DNA of 64,000 nt. It comes from Candidatus Cloacimonetes bacterium HGW-Cloacimonetes-3 (GTDB taxonomy: Bacteria; Cloacimonadota; Cloacimonadia; Cloacimonadales; Cloacimonadaceae). Positions 17,281 to 27,076 of this stretch are shown here, one piece after another (position 1 is the stretch's first letter; every line of letters starts with the position of its first letter). The stretch lies in assembly GCA_002840645.1 (NCBI GenBank), contig PHBO01000009.1:62001-126000 (forward strand), given 5' to 3'. A model generated the notes under the pieces. The model saw only the letters and a list, made by a program, of their open reading frames with translations, was not told the DNA's origin and made no database searches. A program made the position numbers and the translations under genes.

Positions 17281-18156
17281 ATGCTGCAAGGAACATACGT
17301 AGCTTTGGTTACGCCCTTCAAAGACGGAAGTATAGATTGGACTGCTTTGGAAGGCTTGATTCAGTATCATATCGATAATGGCACCACCGGTATTGTGCTG
17401 TTGGGAACTACCGCAGAGACAGCCGGATTGGCTTCAGACGAAAAGGATGCGCTGTTGCGTTTTGCCATAAACAAGATTGGCGGAAGGCTGCCGGTAATGA
17501 TAGGCACAGGCACAAATAACCTGCATCAGACCCTTGCTGCCACTGCCAAGGCAAAGGAACTGGGAGCGGATTATGTCCTGGTGATCACGCCTTATTATAT
17601 TAAGCCCACCCAAAACGGGATGATTGAATACTTCGGTACCATCGCCAAAAAAGTAGATATCCCGATTGTGTTGTATAACGTTCCGGGACGCACCGGTATA
17701 AATATGACAGCTGCCACCACGGTGCAGCTTGCAAGGGAGCACATGAACATAATTGGCATCAAAGAAGCCAGTGCAAATCTGGTGCAAGCTACGCAGATTA
17801 TTCGTGATGCTCCTGCTGGTTTTGCCCTGATGAGCGGCGAGGATGCCCTGAACCTTCCCTTGATGGCGTTAGGGGCGAGGGGAACCGTGTCTGTTACTGC
17901 AAATGTTGCGCCCAAGCTGGTGAGCGACCTGATTGCCACCTGTCTGACAGGGGACTATGCCGCCGCCGCAAAACAGCATTTGGCACTGGCAAAACTGAAT
18001 GACCTGATGTTTATAGAAACCAATCCCATCCCTGCCAAAGAAGCCCTGCACATGATGGGCATGCTGAATCTGGAATTCCGCAGTCCGATGTGCAAATTGC
18101 AGGATGCAAACCGCGAGATATTAAAAAAGGGACTAAAAGAATACAGCTTTATTTAA
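17281..18156 (+). CDS. dapA: 4-hydroxy-tetrahydrodipicolinate synthase
   Basis: 291 residues, the standard DapA length. It condenses pyruvate with aspartate semialdehyde at the branch point to lysine and meso-diaminopimelate. Visible family features: GTTAE (42-46) carrying the catalytic threonines, PYY at 104-106, YNVPGRT with Tyr132, and the Schiff-base lysine K161 in GIKEAS. The usual GTTGESPTL reads GTTAETAGL here, a modest departure in the substrate loop, so another aldolase of the N-acetylneuraminate-lyase superfamily cannot be fully excluded. The start has GGAGG at ideal spacing. The M16 peptidase gene follows nine bases after the stop. Confidence 0.88.
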   Translation: MLQGTYVALVTPFKDGSIDWTALEGLIQYHIDNGTTGIVLLGTTAETAGLASDEKDALLRFAINKIGGRLPVMIGTGTNNLHQTLAATAKAKELGADYVLVITPYYIKPTQNGMIEYFGTIAKKVDIPIVLYNVPGRTGINMTAATTVQLAREHMNIIGIKEASANLVQATQIIRDAPAGFALMSGEDALNLPLMALGARGTVSVTANVAPKLVSDLIATCLTGDYAAAAKQHLALAKLNDLMFIETNPIPAKEALHMMGMLNLEFRSPMCKLQDANREILKKGLKEYSFI

Positions 18157-18165
18157 GAGGAACTA

Positions 18166-21099
18166 ATGAAAAAGCATGAGACAAAGCACGGATTCGAACT
18201 GATAGAAAGCCGTGAGATTAAAGAGATTAAGACCATAGCCCACCGTTACAAACATCTGAAAAGCGGTGCTGAGCTAATTCACTATGCCTGCGAAGACAAT
18301 AACAAGGCGTTTATGGTAGCCTTCAAAACCATTCCTGAAGATGACACGGGATGCCCGCATATTCTGGAGCACTCGGTATTGAACGGCTCTAAAAACTTCC
18401 CCTCCAAGAACACATTTATGGAGCTTATTAAGGGGAGCATGAACACCTTTATCAATGCTATGACCTCTTCTGACACCACTATGTATCCTATCGCAAGCAC
18501 CAATAGCAAGGACTTTGTAAATCTGATGCGGGTGTATATGGACGCCGTGTTCTTTCCTAAGATTTACACCGAACCAAATATACTAAATCAGGAAGGCTGG
18601 CATTACGAGCTTACTTCTGAAGATGCAGAGCTAAACTACCGCGGTGTGGTTTACAACGAAATGAAGGGTGCATTCTCATCCCCTGAGAGCATAATTAGCC
18701 GCAAATGTATGCATGCGCAATTCCCGGATAGCCCATATGGCTTTGAAAGCGGCGGCGATCCCGAAGCAATACCGGAACTTAGCTACGGGAAGTTTTTAGA
18801 CTTTCATACAAAATATTACCATCCCTCCAACAGCAAGATTTCCCTATATGGTGATCTGGATGCAGACGAGGCTATGGCTCTATTGGATGATGAATACCTG
18901 AAGCATTTCAGCGATCCCGGGCAAAGCATCAGCTTTCCACTGCAAAAGCCCTTTGGCAAGCCAAAGCATCTGGAGATAGACTATCCCATAGACGAGCAAA
19001 AAGATGCTGCGGGGCAGTATTATCTGGCATTAAACTGGACTTATGGCAGTGTTACAGATACTTATCTGCCACTTGCACTGGATCTTTTAGTAGAGATTCT
19101 GATGCGCACTCCCGCCTCCCCGCTTAAGAAAGCCATCCGAGAATCCGGTTTGGCGCAGGATTCTTATGCCACTGCAGATAATGAAATCTTGCAGCCTACC
19201 ATCAGTCTGGTGTGTAAGCAGGTTAAGCAAGAGGACATTGAGCCATTGGCAAAGCTGATTAAGTCAGAACTGAAACACCTCGCCAAAGAAGGACTGGACA
19301 AGAAGCTGGTGGAAGCAGTGCTGAACAGCCGCGAGTTCTTCCTGCGGGAAGCACAGATACAGCGTTTCCCCAAAGGTTTGTATTATATTATGTCCACCAC
19401 CGGCGCATGGCAGCATGGTGGCGACCCCCTGGCGACACTTGCATTTGAACCATTACTGGCAGAAATGCGTAAAGGCTTAACAGAGCCATATTTTGAGAAG
19501 CTGATAGAGGATGTGCTGCTGAACAACAAACATGCCAGCCAGATACTGTTTAAGCCGGTTCCGGGGCTTATTGCGGTGCAGGATGCTAAGACAACTGCCA
19601 AGCTGAAAACCATGAAAGCAGGCATGAGCAAAGCAGAAATATCTGAGCTGGTAAAATTCAATAAAGATCTTACCGCCTGGCAGGAAGAGATTCCTACCGA
19701 AGAAGAGCTGGAAAAGATACCGCTATTGAGTTTGGAGGATATGAACCCCAACGCATCACTTTATCCTGTGGATGTAGAGAAAGCTGTGGATTATACTCTG
19801 CTAAAGCATGAAGTGGTTGCAAATGGCATTGTTTATTTGAAGGCTTACTTCGATCTGGCGCATGCTGAAGAAGTGGATTTACCGTGGCTACGGATATACA
19901 CCTATCTGGTGGGTTGGATGAACAGCCAGAACTATGGCTTTGGAGAGCGTTCCAATGAAATAGACACACATACCGGCGGGATATCATTGATGCTGGATAT
20001 GTTTAACAGCTATCAGGACCCGGATTATATTATGCCGAAGTTTGTGATTAAGGCTAAAGCGGTTAAGGATAAAGTGGGCAAGATGATGGAACTGGCTGCC
20101 GAATTTGCGATGAAACCGATGTTTGATGATCACGAACGAATAAAGACACTGATTCGTGAACTGAAAGCCAAGGTTGAAGCATCTATGATGCACGGTGGAT
20201 TCCAGGTAGCGGTTACACGGATGCTTAGCCCTATGTCTCAGCTTCACCATTGGAAAGACATTACAGGTGGGCTGGGTTTCTACCACTTTTTGGTGGATTT
20301 GGCAGCAAAGCTGGATACAGGCATTGATCACGTAATTGAGCAGCTTGAAGCTGTGAAGAGAACCTGTTTCACAAAGCAGAACCTTATCATTAGCATTACT
20401 TCCGACAAGGAAGCAATTGCAGTTACCTTGCCTCAACTGGGAATATTGCTTCAGCCAGTTGCAAATGAAGTGTATGAACCGGTGGAGAACCATTATGCCC
20501 TCCGTAACTTTAACGAAGGAATCTATGCCCCTGTGCAAGTGCAATTCTGCGCCAAGGGCGGGAACTTCTTCCGCAAGGGCTACTCCTATTCAGGAAAGCT
20601 GCTGGTGCTAAACAGCATCATAAGTAATAACTATCTGTATCAGGAGTTGCGCGTGAAAGGCGGAGCTTATGGAGCTATGAGCAGCTTCACTCCCAGCGGG
20701 TATCAGTATTTTGCCTCCTATCGCGATCCCAACCTGCCGGAGACGCTGGAGACCTATAACACAGTGGCGGATTTCCTGCGCAGTTTCAGCTGTAGTAAGC
20801 GTGAAATGGATAAGTATATAATTGGTGAGATATCTAATCTGGATTATCCCAATACTCCCGAGATGTTAGGAACGAAAGCTGATGAGGATTATATTACCGG
20901 CTTTTTGGCGCAAGACCGCCAGCAAATTCGCGATGAAGTGCTATCTACTAAAGTGGAAGATATCCGTGCTTATGCAGATATGGTGGAAGCAATTATGAGT
21001 AAGAATCACTTCGCAGTGTTCGGTTCGGAAGCCAAAGTGAAGGATAATGCTACATTGTTTAACGGCATAACCCCCTTATTCAAAACCGAAGGCGTCTAA
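18166..21099 (+). CDS. presequence-protease-type zinc metallopeptidase (M16C)
   Basis: 977 residues, right for the PreP/Cym1 subfamily. The inverted zinc motif HxxEH is HILEH at 65-69 (ligands H65 and H69, catalytic E68), with the third ligand E165 in YNEMKGAFS, and the chamber-forming C-terminal half includes the GGAYGA motif near residue 830. The enzyme degrades short unstructured peptides inside its closed chamber. No signal peptide, so it should be cytoplasmic. The ribosome site GAGGAAC precedes the ATG. It is probably co-transcribed with dapA. Confidence 0.92.
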   Translation: MKKHETKHGFELIESREIKEIKTIAHRYKHLKSGAELIHYACEDNNKAFMVAFKTIPEDDTGCPHILEHSVLNGSKNFPSKNTFMELIKGSMNTFINAMTSSDTTMYPIASTNSKDFVNLMRVYMDAVFFPKIYTEPNILNQEGWHYELTSEDAELNYRGVVYNEMKGAFSSPESIISRKCMHAQFPDSPYGFESGGDPEAIPELSYGKFLDFHTKYYHPSNSKISLYGDLDADEAMALLDDEYLKHFSDPGQSISFPLQKPFGKPKHLEIDYPIDEQKDAAGQYYLALNWTYGSVTDTYLPLALDLLVEILMRTPASPLKKAIRESGLAQDSYATADNEILQPTISLVCKQVKQEDIEPLAKLIKSELKHLAKEGLDKKLVEAVLNSREFFLREAQIQRFPKGLYYIMSTTGAWQHGGDPLATLAFEPLLAEMRKGLTEPYFEKLIEDVLLNNKHASQILFKPVPGLIAVQDAKTTAKLKTMKAGMSKAEISELVKFNKDLTAWQEEIPTEEELEKIPLLSLEDMNPNASLYPVDVEKAVDYTLLKHEVVANGIVYLKAYFDLAHAEEVDLPWLRIYTYLVGWMNSQNYGFGERSNEIDTHTGGISLMLDMFNSYQDPDYIMPKFVIKAKAVKDKVGKMMELAAEFAMKPMFDDHERIKTLIRELKAKVEASMMHGGFQVAVTRMLSPMSQLHHWKDITGGLGFYHFLVDLAAKLDTGIDHVIEQLEAVKRTCFTKQNLIISITSDKEAIAVTLPQLGILLQPVANEVYEPVENHYALRNFNEGIYAPVQVQFCAKGGNFFRKGYSYSGKLLVLNSIISNNYLYQELRVKGGAYGAMSSFTPSGYQYFASYRDPNLPETLETYNTVADFLRSFSCSKREMDKYIIGEISNLDYPNTPEMLGTKADEDYITGFLAQDRQQIRDEVLSTKVEDIRAYADMVEAIMSKNHFAVFGSEAKVKDNATLFNGITPLFKTEGV

Positions 21100-21137
21100 C
21101 TTCTAACGTCTAACGCTTAACTTCTAACGTATAAAGT

Positions 21138-22205
21138 ATGAAACAAAGAGATAAAAAACAGGTTAAACGCCATACCGGCAGGCTGCGAAATATCAGCCTG
21201 CCGGATATTGATATTCTGGACGATATAAAAGACCAGGCACTATACAAAACTGCCCGCACTCACGATAAAAGCAAAATCTCTTACAAGGGCAAAATGAGCC
21301 TGGTGGAAGGGCGGATAACCGAGATAAAAAGCAATTACCTGTATCTGGTGGAAGTGAATGGAATTATGCACGCCTCCAGTATGAGCGGCAGATTGAAGCA
21401 ATTTCTGTATAAAAGCCAGGCCTTGGCTGCCGTGGGAGATACGGTCTCTCTGGATATGTCTGCAGAGCCTGATAGCCGCATCGAGCATGTTTTACCGCGT
21501 AAAAATGCGCTGATCCGTTACGGTGACGGCAGCTTTCAAAAAGAGATAGTACTGGCAGCAAATATAGACCAGGTGATTATAACTTCCTCTTGGCGAATGC
21601 CGATATTCAAGCCGGGGCTCATAGACCGGTATCTGTGCATCGCCGCGATTCAGGGGATTAATGCCATCATATTGATAAACAAGATAGACCTGCTGGAGTT
21701 TCCGGATGAACTGGAAGAAGAAACCGCCTACTACCGGCAGCTTGGCATCCCGCTGATCTGCACCTCAACTGTGGATGGCACGGGAATGGAAGAGCTGAAG
21801 GAAGAACTGAAAGACAAGGATTCTGTATTCACAGGGCACTCCGGAACCGGCAAAAGCACACTGATAAACTATCTGGAGCCGGGGCTGAACCTCGCCACTG
21901 CCGAAGTTAGTGAATCGAATGAAAAGGGTAAGCACACCACAACTCAGGCAGTGCTTTTACCATGGAGCTTTGGCGGACACCTTCTGGATACCCCGGGGAT
22001 CAAAACCATCTCCCTGCATGCAGATCATAAGGTTCTTATTCCCAAGGTGTTTCCCGGTTTTGACCTGTATTATCCCCATTGCCGGTTTAGAGATTGCAGC
22101 CATACCCACGAAGCAGAATGTGCAGTGTTGCAAGCTGTGGAGGACGACAAGATACCCATAGACCGCTATGACAGCTATATTAGCATTTATGAGGGCTTAT
22201 CATGA
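21138..22205 (+). CDS. rsgA: ribosome small-subunit-dependent GTPase A
   Basis: 355 residues with the circularly permuted GTPase order typical of RsgA: OB-fold (about 50-125), NKID (181-184), Walker A GHSGTGKST (233-241), DTPG (284-287), and a C-terminal zinc knuckle with C315, C320, H322 and C328. It checks late 30S subunit maturation. It carries a longer than usual basic N-terminal tail (1-50). The start has no clear ribosome site, only a TAAAG; the 38-base leader is instead made of TTCTAACGT-like direct repeats. The 3' end overlaps nadK by four bases. Confidence 0.93.
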   Translation: MKQRDKKQVKRHTGRLRNISLPDIDILDDIKDQALYKTARTHDKSKISYKGKMSLVEGRITEIKSNYLYLVEVNGIMHASSMSGRLKQFLYKSQALAAVGDTVSLDMSAEPDSRIEHVLPRKNALIRYGDGSFQKEIVLAANIDQVIITSSWRMPIFKPGLIDRYLCIAAIQGINAIILINKIDLLEFPDELEEETAYYRQLGIPLICTSTVDGTGMEELKEELKDKDSVFTGHSGTGKSTLINYLEPGLNLATAEVSESNEKGKHTTTQAVLLPWSFGGHLLDTPGIKTISLHADHKVLIPKVFPGFDLYYPHCRFRDCSHTHEAECAVLQAVEDDKIPIDRYDSYISIYEGLS

Positions 22206-23068
22206 AGAATTTTGCTATTTGCATAAATCCGGATATCAGCGATAAACAAAGCATCTTTTCTCTACTGGAGTCCTTGCGCGAGGGCGGGGAGATTAACTTT
22301 TACAGTGCCATTGCCGGGCAAGCGCTTATACCGGGGATAATAAAACCCTTGCCCCAAAGGAACGGCAGGCATCCAGTCTGCCCAAATATAGACTGCATTT
22401 TGGTGTTTGGCGGAGATGGCACCATTTTAAGAGCTAAGCAACTCGCACTGGATACCGGGGCACCAATTTTGGGAATAAACCTTGGTTATCTTGGCTTTCT
22501 GTCCGAAAGCGTGCTACCGGAAATTGCCTCATCCATGCAAAACCTGAAGCTTGGCAAATATAAATTGCTGCACCGCATGCTGATAAACTGTCAGCTTAAG
22601 CGCAATGGGCAGGTTATATTTAAAGGCTTGGCACTAAATGATGCGGTTATCTACAAAGCAAACAGCCCCGGCTTGATTCATGTGCGGATCAAGGCTTCGG
22701 GTCGCTATGTGTTCGACACCCGTTGTGATGGGGTGGTTGCCTGTACTCCCACCGGTTCCACGGCTTATTCGCTTTCTGCGGGAGGACCTATCCTTGCTCC
22801 CCAAATGAAAGCAATCGTGCTTAGCCCGCTTAATCCCCACATTCTTTCCATCCGTCCGATGGTTTTTCCCTCTTCCGAGCGTCTTATGATGAAAATACAT
22901 GGCTTGCAGCAAACTGCTATGTTGCAGATTGATGGCGAAAATTCCTGCCCCATCATGGAAGGGGATGAGATTCATGTAACCGCCTCAGAACGCAGTGTTC
23001 CCTTCATAAAGCTGTCTAACCGCACCTTCTATCAGATTCTTAGAAACAAGCTTCATCTGGGTAAATAA
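22202..23068 (+). CDS. nadK: NAD kinase
   Basis: 288 residues, normal for ATP-NAD kinase. It phosphorylates NAD to NADP. The catalytic GGDGT motif is at 70-74, followed by the glycine-rich GINLGYLGFL and the substrate loop CTPTGSTAYSLSAGGPI. Translation is coupled to rsgA (ATGA overlap) and to recN (the stop and next start share one base). The pairing nadK-recN is widespread in bacteria. Confidence 0.95.
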   Translation: MKNFAICINPDISDKQSIFSLLESLREGGEINFYSAIAGQALIPGIIKPLPQRNGRHPVCPNIDCILVFGGDGTILRAKQLALDTGAPILGINLGYLGFLSESVLPEIASSMQNLKLGKYKLLHRMLINCQLKRNGQVIFKGLALNDAVIYKANSPGLIHVRIKASGRYVFDTRCDGVVACTPTGSTAYSLSAGGPILAPQMKAIVLSPLNPHILSIRPMVFPSSERLMMKIHGLQQTAMLQIDGENSCPIMEGDEIHVTASERSVPFIKLSNRTFYQILRNKLHLGK

Positions 23069-24771
23069 TGCTAACTGAAATATACATCAAGAACTACCTG
23101 ATGCTGCCTGAAATCAGGCTTTCTTTCGAAGCCGGTTTAACCGTGCTTAGCGGAGAAACGGGTGCAGGAAAATCTATTCTGGTAGGCTCTATATCTCTGA
23201 TATTTGGGGATAGTCAGCCAGGTTTGGAAGCTTACGACAAATCACAGCCTATCTATCTGGAAGCAAGCTTCAGGCAGAATGGCGATCCCATGCTGCAAAG
23301 CTTGTTGTCTGCCAGCGGAGTGCAACCCGACGAGGAAGTGATCCTTGCCAGGGAAATTAGCCCTGCCGGGAAATCTACATATTATCTGGGTGGGCGTAAA
23401 GTAAGCTCCGGGGTTTTGAAAGAACTGAAGCCATTTATGATAGACTTTCACCACCAGCGAGACCAACAGCGCTTACTTAGCCAGAGCTACCAGCTTGAAT
23501 TGCTGGATGCTTTTGCCGAAGCTGATGCCCTGCGGGAAGAATTCTCCATCCTCTACCATAGAACAAAAGAGAATATGAAGAGCTTACAGGGCATGAAAGC
23601 AGAAGCAGAAAAGCAAAAGCAACTTCAGGAACTATATCAGTTTCAGTTTGAAGAGCTGGAAGCCGCCAAGCTGAGTAGCGGAGAAGATACAGCTTTGATG
23701 CAAGAGTATGATTTGCTTTCGCATGTGCAGGAGATAAATGAGATATCCCAAAGCATAAATATCAGCTTGTTTGAGCAAGAAAACAGTGTTTATGATCAAG
23801 TGAATTCTTCCCTTTCGCAAATAAGCCGTTTCGAGAACCTGAATCCTCATCTGCAAGAAGCCTCCAAGAGCTTAACACAATCTCTGGAAGCAATGCAGGA
23901 GGCTGCCGCTCATTTGAGTTCGATGAGTGAGACACTGTCCACGGATCCTGATAGAATGGAAGCAATACAAACCCGTCTGGACACGATTAACACATTGTTG
24001 TACAAGCACAAGGTGCGTAGCATTGAAGAGCTGTTGGAGCTTTTCACCCAGCGTTCCATTCAGCTTTCCTCGCTAAACAGCCGGCAAGATGCTATTTCCG
24101 GATTAGAAAAACAGCTTCAGGAAGACTTTTTGTTGCTACAAGAAAAAGCTGATGAGTTATCCGATAAAAGGCATTCAGCAGCGGTTCTACTGAAGGTGGA
24201 GCTTGAAAATGGCATCCGCGATCTCAGCATACCCAATGGGAGATTTGAGATTAGGATTGACAAAAAAAGCAAAGCTGAAAAGATACTGTCGGAGTTTATC
24301 TCTGCTGTTTCTGAAACTGGACAGGATACCTTGCAGTTTATGTTCTCGGCTAATCCGGGCTTCGATTTAAAGCCTCTGGCTGCTGTTGTAAGCGGTGGCG
24401 AGTTATCACGGATACTGTTGGCTATCAAGAAAGTTCTTGCCAGCAGGATACCGGAAAAGCTGATTATTCTGGACGAGATAGACTCGGGAATTGGCGGTAA
24501 GACAGCCGGAAATGTAGCTGAGTTTATTGCCAGCTTGTCCAAACGCCAGCAGATATTATGTATAACACATTTGGCGCAGATCGCAGCTGTGGCAGATTGT
24601 CATATTGCGATTACCAAGGATAAAGTGGATGCCCGTAGTAGGATTAGTATGCAAATACTGGATTCTGACAAGCGATTACAAGAGATTGCCAGAATGCTTT
24701 CAGGCAGCCTTAGTTCCACAGCAGTGGAGCATGCGAGAGAGTTATTAAGTGAGATAAAACAAAGAGGTTAA
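23068..24771 (+). CDS. recN: DNA repair protein RecN
   Basis: 567 residues, the usual RecN length. An SMC-like ATPase for double-strand break repair: Walker A GETGAGKS (29-36), long coiled-coil arms (about 155-380), the ABC signature region VSGGELSRILLAIK and Walker B LIILDEIDSGIGG near residue 470, then the H-loop CITHLAQIAA. Overlaps the nadK stop by one base. The next gene starts one base after its stop. Confidence 0.96.
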   Translation: MLTEIYIKNYLMLPEIRLSFEAGLTVLSGETGAGKSILVGSISLIFGDSQPGLEAYDKSQPIYLEASFRQNGDPMLQSLLSASGVQPDEEVILAREISPAGKSTYYLGGRKVSSGVLKELKPFMIDFHHQRDQQRLLSQSYQLELLDAFAEADALREEFSILYHRTKENMKSLQGMKAEAEKQKQLQELYQFQFEELEAAKLSSGEDTALMQEYDLLSHVQEINEISQSINISLFEQENSVYDQVNSSLSQISRFENLNPHLQEASKSLTQSLEAMQEAAAHLSSMSETLSTDPDRMEAIQTRLDTINTLLYKHKVRSIEELLELFTQRSIQLSSLNSRQDAISGLEKQLQEDFLLLQEKADELSDKRHSAAVLLKVELENGIRDLSIPNGRFEIRIDKKSKAEKILSEFISAVSETGQDTLQFMFSANPGFDLKPLAAVVSGGELSRILLAIKKVLASRIPEKLIILDEIDSGIGGKTAGNVAEFIASLSKRQQILCITHLAQIAAVADCHIAITKDKVDARSRISMQILDSDKRLQEIARMLSGSLSSTAVEHARELLSEIKQRG

Positions 24772-24772
24772 G

Positions 24773-25669
24773 GTGGACAAGAAAACAAAGAACAGAGTGA
24801 AAGGCATAGCGATATTTATCGTGTTTTTGGCGATTGCAACATCCATTATCGATTATAAAAATAAAGAAGGTAAACCCCAGAACTTTAACTTCAAGCCTTC
24901 GCAACAAGAATATCGTGATCTGAAGTTTATAAATAAGGCTCAAGTGAATTTTGCCGCTTCGGATGTACGTAAAGCCCAGGATGAAATTAGCTCGATAATC
25001 TCTGAAAAGTCTGTAAAACAAGTGCGTAAACAGAATGAACCCTCTTTTGGGGCTTACCTTTTCAGCGTTCCTCAGAAGCAACTGCCTCAGCTTATAGAGA
25101 GACTCCGCAGTTTCGGCGTAGTGGGTTCTCAAACAGAGCAGATTGATACTTCATTGGTTAATATTGATTATGACAGCGAAATAGCCCGTTTGGCATCTTA
25201 TGAGAAAGAACAAGCAGATTTGAATGCAATTCGTTTTCCCGCAGACTCTCAAAATAGGCGCAAAGAGGCTTTGCATAGCCTGATTCATCAGTCTCGGCAG
25301 AATCTGGATAAACTGAAAGATGCCGAAAACGTGTTATTGTACATAGCCTTATCACCTTTACAAAAGGATAGCAACGCTCTGCTAATCATAAAGATTATGT
25401 CCCTCAGCTTCTTTTCCTGGCTGGGGATATTTTCAGTAGGCATGGTTATTGTATATTTCGGAACAAGAATGTTGATGTATTTCCTTGCCGCAATAGGTAT
25501 TAAAGGGCTTAATGCCAACGGTGTGGGTGGTGGATACCAGTACAGTGGCTATGGCACATACGGCAGCAAATACACGGGAAGATACAGCTCCGGTGCCGGA
25601 AAAAGAAAAGTAAAACGCGTGTACAAGGACAAGCAATCCACTCCAACTTCTACAGAAGATGATAAATAA
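24773..25669 (+). CDS. membrane protein with DUF4349-like domain
   Basis: 298 residues starting at GTG 24773, with GAGG seven bases upstream inside the end of recN. One membrane segment or uncleaved signal at 10-27, then an extracytoplasmic part (about 55-195) with an alternating beta/alpha pattern and a coiled stretch that resembles DUF4349 (INKAQVNFAASDV; VNIDYDSEIARL), then a second membrane segment (about 205-235), then a Gly/Tyr/Ser-rich tail ending in a basic patch. The similarity is by eye. It may be a mechanosensing or envelope-stress factor; the function of the family is unknown. Translationally close to recN and upstream of the NfeD-like gene. Confidence 0.6.
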   Translation: MDKKTKNRVKGIAIFIVFLAIATSIIDYKNKEGKPQNFNFKPSQQEYRDLKFINKAQVNFAASDVRKAQDEISSIISEKSVKQVRKQNEPSFGAYLFSVPQKQLPQLIERLRSFGVVGSQTEQIDTSLVNIDYDSEIARLASYEKEQADLNAIRFPADSQNRRKEALHSLIHQSRQNLDKLKDAENVLLYIALSPLQKDSNALLIIKIMSLSFFSWLGIFSVGMVIVYFGTRMLMYFLAAIGIKGLNANGVGGGYQYSGYGTYGSKYTGRYSSGAGKRKVKRVYKDKQSTPTSTEDDK

Positions 25670-25692
25670 ACCTTGAAACTACAGGAGATAGT

Positions 25693-26139
25693 ATGATCTT
25701 ACTTGCCTGGCATGTATGGATGATGATCGGGATCGGTTTTGTAATAATCGAGATATTTGATCCCGCTTTCTTTTTTATCTCATTGGGAATTGGTGCCATT
25801 CTAACCGGATTGTTTAGCATGTTACCATTGGTGGGAAATAGCATTCCTTTGCAAATACTTATCTTTGCTATTATCAGCTTCATCGCTTTTCTTTTCATGC
25901 GCAAACTGGGAAAAAAGATGCTTACCAATACCGGTGGAGAAACCAATGTTTACGCCCTGAAAGGAAAAACCGGAACCGTCACCAAAGAGATTCCCCGTGA
26001 AGGCAAAGGATTTGTGAAGGTAGGCGGAGAAGAATGGTCTGCCGTGGAAGAAGACCAACAAGCAATTGAACTTGGAGCCAAAGTTTTAGTACAGGGAATA
26101 GACGGAAACAAGCTTATTGTAGTAAAAAAAGTTACTTAA
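25693..26139 (+). CDS. NfeD-like membrane protein
   Basis: 148 residues, the short NfeD type without the protease part. Two to three membrane segments (about 3-30, 33-47, 53-72, with IIEIFDPAFFFISLGIGA) precede a C-terminal OB-fold (about 88-145: LKGKTGTVTKEI, GFVKVGGEEWSA, GAKVLVQGIDGNKLIV). Such proteins act with stomatin-like (SPFH) partners in membrane quality control. No SPFH gene is next to it here; the plus-strand operon ends after this gene. A CAGGAG precedes the ATG. Confidence 0.88.
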   Translation: MILLAWHVWMMIGIGFVIIEIFDPAFFFISLGIGAILTGLFSMLPLVGNSIPLQILIFAIISFIAFLFMRKLGKKMLTNTGGETNVYALKGKTGTVTKEIPREGKGFVKVGGEEWSAVEEDQQAIELGAKVLVQGIDGNKLIVVKKVT

Positions 26140-26211
26140 CTCTCGCACCATACAGATAACCCCCCACATACGTTTTTGGCAGATCAGCCTTGCCTGTATC
26201 TTCCTTGCTCG

Positions 26212-26274
26212 AATTGCTTATGCATTACGCATGAATTACGGATGCGATGCGTATTTCATCCGTAATGCATAAGC
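26212..26274 (+). repeat. dispersed hairpin repeat A, copy 1
   Basis: The first 40 bases (26212-26251) occur exactly, inverted, at 40413-40452. The copy folds on itself: 26216-26236 pairs with 26254-26274 with two mismatches (GCTTATGCATTACG against CGTAATGCATAAGC at the base). It lies in the gap between the convergent NfeD-like gene and nth. It may also stop transcription from either side, but it has no T-run. Confidence 0.85.
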
Positions 26275-26334
26275 ATTTCCAGCATGGGAAAGCACTTTCT
26301 GCTGTGTTTGCAGGATTAGCCAATTGAGAGATTA

Positions 26335-27000
26335 TTAAACACCAATTCTAAGGCAGAATTCATGGATGGGACAATCAGCACAACGGGGTTTGCGAGGGGT
26401 GCAGAGATTTTGCCCAAAGGCAACCACATAGGAATTGATGTTCAGCCAGTGTTTCTTAGGTAGTTTTGCTCTTAAAGCCATCTCGCTCTCGAAAGGATTC
26501 TGTGTTTTTATATATCCCCAGCGGTTACAAATGCGATGAACATGAACATCCACGCATATCGCAGGCAATGAAAATGCTACCGCTCTAACCAGATTGGCAG
26601 TTTTGCGTCCTACCCCTGGGAGGAGCAGAAGATCATCAATCTCACTGGGAATAATCCCGTTGAAGTGTTCGTTTAACACAGCGGGCAGTGCTTTCAAGTG
26701 CTTGGTCTTGGCATTGTGAAAGCCCACCTGATAGATGATGGAATCCAGTTCTGAAATACTAAGTTTATCAAAGTCATTTGCGTTATGTACGGTTTGGAAT
26801 AGCACATTCACTACTCTGGCAGTGGTTTCATCCTTGGTTCTGGCACTTAAGATGGTGGCAACAAGCACCTTAAACGGATCTTTGGTCTTGGCTTGGATAA
26901 GATCAACGATGGGGGTTTTCACGCTGTTGAAGTGCTTCTCCAGCCTTTTCATTACTATATCGATGTCGGTTGTATGCATTTCATCACCCGCTTTTTTCAT
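26335..27000 (-). CDS. nth: endonuclease III
   Basis: 221 residues (214 if the internal ATG at 26979 is used, which has the better ribosome site, GGGTGA). A DNA glycosylase/AP lyase for oxidised pyrimidines. The helix-hairpin-helix LLLPGVGRKTANLV contains the catalytic lysine, the catalytic aspartate is in AICVDVHVHRICNRWG, and the C-terminal iron-sulfur loop is CTPRKPRCADCPIHEFC (C-x6-C-x2-C-x5-C). Divergent from the HMCES-type gene with only about 75 bases between starts, so the two DNA repair genes may share a promoter region. Confidence 0.95.
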   Translation of the reverse strand: MKKAGDEMHTTDIDIVMKRLEKHFNSVKTPIVDLIQAKTKDPFKVLVATILSARTKDETTARVVNVLFQTVHNANDFDKLSISELDSIIYQVGFHNAKTKHLKALPAVLNEHFNGIIPSEIDDLLLLPGVGRKTANLVRAVAFSLPAICVDVHVHRICNRWGYIKTQNPFESEMALRAKLPKKHWLNINSYVVAFGQNLCTPRKPRCADCPIHEFCLRIGV

Positions 27001-27076
27001 ATTTGCATGACATGTGAAAAATATGTTGCATGAAATGTAGGGGTGATAAATCTTGTCAACAGCAAAGGAGATTTTG

